Source: Lysinibacillus fusiformis
GTDB lineage: Bacteria; Bacillota; Bacilli; Bacillales_A; Planococcaceae
Length of the DNA stretch: 64,000 nt
NCBI RefSeq assembly: GCF_003049525.1
Contig: NZ_PYWL01000004.1
Location: 124,001-188,000 of the forward strand
Direction of reading: 5' to 3'
A program made the translations under genes and the position numbers. This document shows positions 63,420 through 64,000 of the stretch, one piece after another. Below the pieces are notes generated by a model. It saw only the letters and a list, made by a program, of their open reading frames with translations, was not told the origin of the DNA and ran no database searches. Positions within the stretch are counted from its first letter, which is position 1, and every line of letters begins with the position of its first letter.

Positions 63420-63977
63420 ATGACAAATAGAAAATCACAAATCATTGAATTAACATTGAAGAATATTCAAGAAAAAGGTTTCACATCATTTAGTTATGAC
63501 CATTTAGCGAAAGAGCTTGGTGTAACAAAAGCGAGCATTCATTATCATTTTGAAAAGAAGGAAGACTTAGGGGTCGCAGTTTGCGAAAGAATTCAAAAAG
63601 GATTAGGGGAGGCTTATACAGTAATTAAGGAATCTACAGTAGCAGCTGAGGAAAAACCTTTCGCCTTTATTTTGCGACGGATTAAATTTCTAGAACAAGA
63701 TGGTGTTTGCCCGATCACTGCGTTACAGGCGGATTATCAAGAATTGTCACCTTCGATGCAAGAAAAAGTTCAACAGCTTAGCCAAATGGAAGTCGATGTT
63801 TTAGTGGATTTACTACAAGATGCTAAGAACTATGGTTCACTTCAGTCGACAATGGATTTAGAGGCATTAGCCATCCTTCTTATTTCGAGTACGAAGGGTG
63901 CTTTGCAATACAAACGGGTTTTAGGGGAAGATTTCTTTCACAAAATGCTGGAGCAATTAAAGAAACTGTTAAAGTAA
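63420..63977 (+). CDS. TetR-family repressor, leaderless
   Basis: 185 residues. N-terminal TetR HTH: IIELTLKNIQEKGFTSFSYD, then HLAKELGVTKASIHYHFEKK; helical ligand domain after residue 55. No ribosome site precedes ATG 63420; the start codon is at the predicted transcription start of a promoter that contains a palindrome. The next gene begins 20 bases after the stop with AAGGAGAGG, so it is probably the regulated partner. Confidence 0.88.
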   Translation: MTNRKSQIIELTLKNIQEKGFTSFSYDHLAKELGVTKASIHYHFEKKEDLGVAVCERIQKGLGEAYTVIKESTVAAEEKPFAFILRRIKFLEQDGVCPITALQADYQELSPSMQEKVQQLSQMEVDVLVDLLQDAKNYGSLQSTMDLEALAILLISSTKGALQYKRVLGEDFFHKMLEQLKKLLK

Positions 63978-63997
63978 ACGAAAAAGGAGAGGAAGAT

Positions 63998-64000
63998 ATG
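63998..64000 (+). CDS. Start codon of the next gene, cut by the window edge
   Basis: AAGGAGAGG is followed at good spacing by ATG as the last three bases. Probably the target gene of the TetR-type regulator; product cannot be seen. Confidence 0.6.

Overview
The window reads as chromosome from a low-GC, endospore-forming Firmicute of the Lysinibacillus type (Bacillales). The evidence is a complete GerA/GerB/GerC germinant-receptor operon plus a second GerC gene, a YjcZ-type sporulation peptide, a BclA-like collagen glycoprotein, an SLH-domain surface protein, AGGAGG ribosome sites, and odhAB beside an ArlRS-like two-component system. The genus is an inference from gene content. No rRNA, tRNA or CRISPR array was seen.

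Layout. 1-3.4 kb is a decayed mobile-element margin: an integrase missing its core-binding domain, a headless gene fragment, an excisionase-like HTH gene behind a 24-codon ORF, and a terminator with no gene. 3.5-12.9 kb is accessory: CPCC protein, SLH protein, YjcZ, two GNATs, DUF2306, a 658-residue collagen-like protein, a wrecked DUF421 gene, a serine hydrolase and a P-loop kinase. 13-22 kb has a frameshifted orphan GerC, a MATE/DUF6530 operon, msrA, a short Nudix protein and a 1021-residue hybrid kinase. Two copies of a ~130-bp hairpin element (14.3 and 16.8 kb) lie here. 22-34 kb holds EamA/Lrp, a leaderless ArsR gene with a VOC gene, stalk-domain protein, LysE, fabZ, DinB, deacetylase, S41 protease and a COG0523 GTPase.

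34-46.7 kb carries a CAP-domain protein, gerABC, a MATE pump, a MurG paralogue, a PAS-GGDEF protein and the two-component system. 46.9-54.3 kb holds odhA-odhB, then a lysine riboswitch with its terminator ahead of a three-gene amino-acid ABC importer, which is therefore probably a lysine importer. 54.5-64 kb has xpaC-telA, an acylphosphatase-like protein, a globin-MCP-CZB chemoreceptor, a cold-shock protein, a 21-bp tandem array with an 84-bp higher-order period, a YkvA protein, an HtrA-like protease broken by one base, and a leaderless TetR gene.

Themes. Several genes are broken by small lesions (integrase, DUF421, GerC, protease). Two regulator genes (ArsR at 23.8 kb, TetR at 63.4 kb) share one design: palindromic operators inside a near-consensus promoter whose start codon lies at the expected transcription start. 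The strongest unexplained signals are the paired hairpin elements, the 21-bp array and the nested repeats in the collagen gene.
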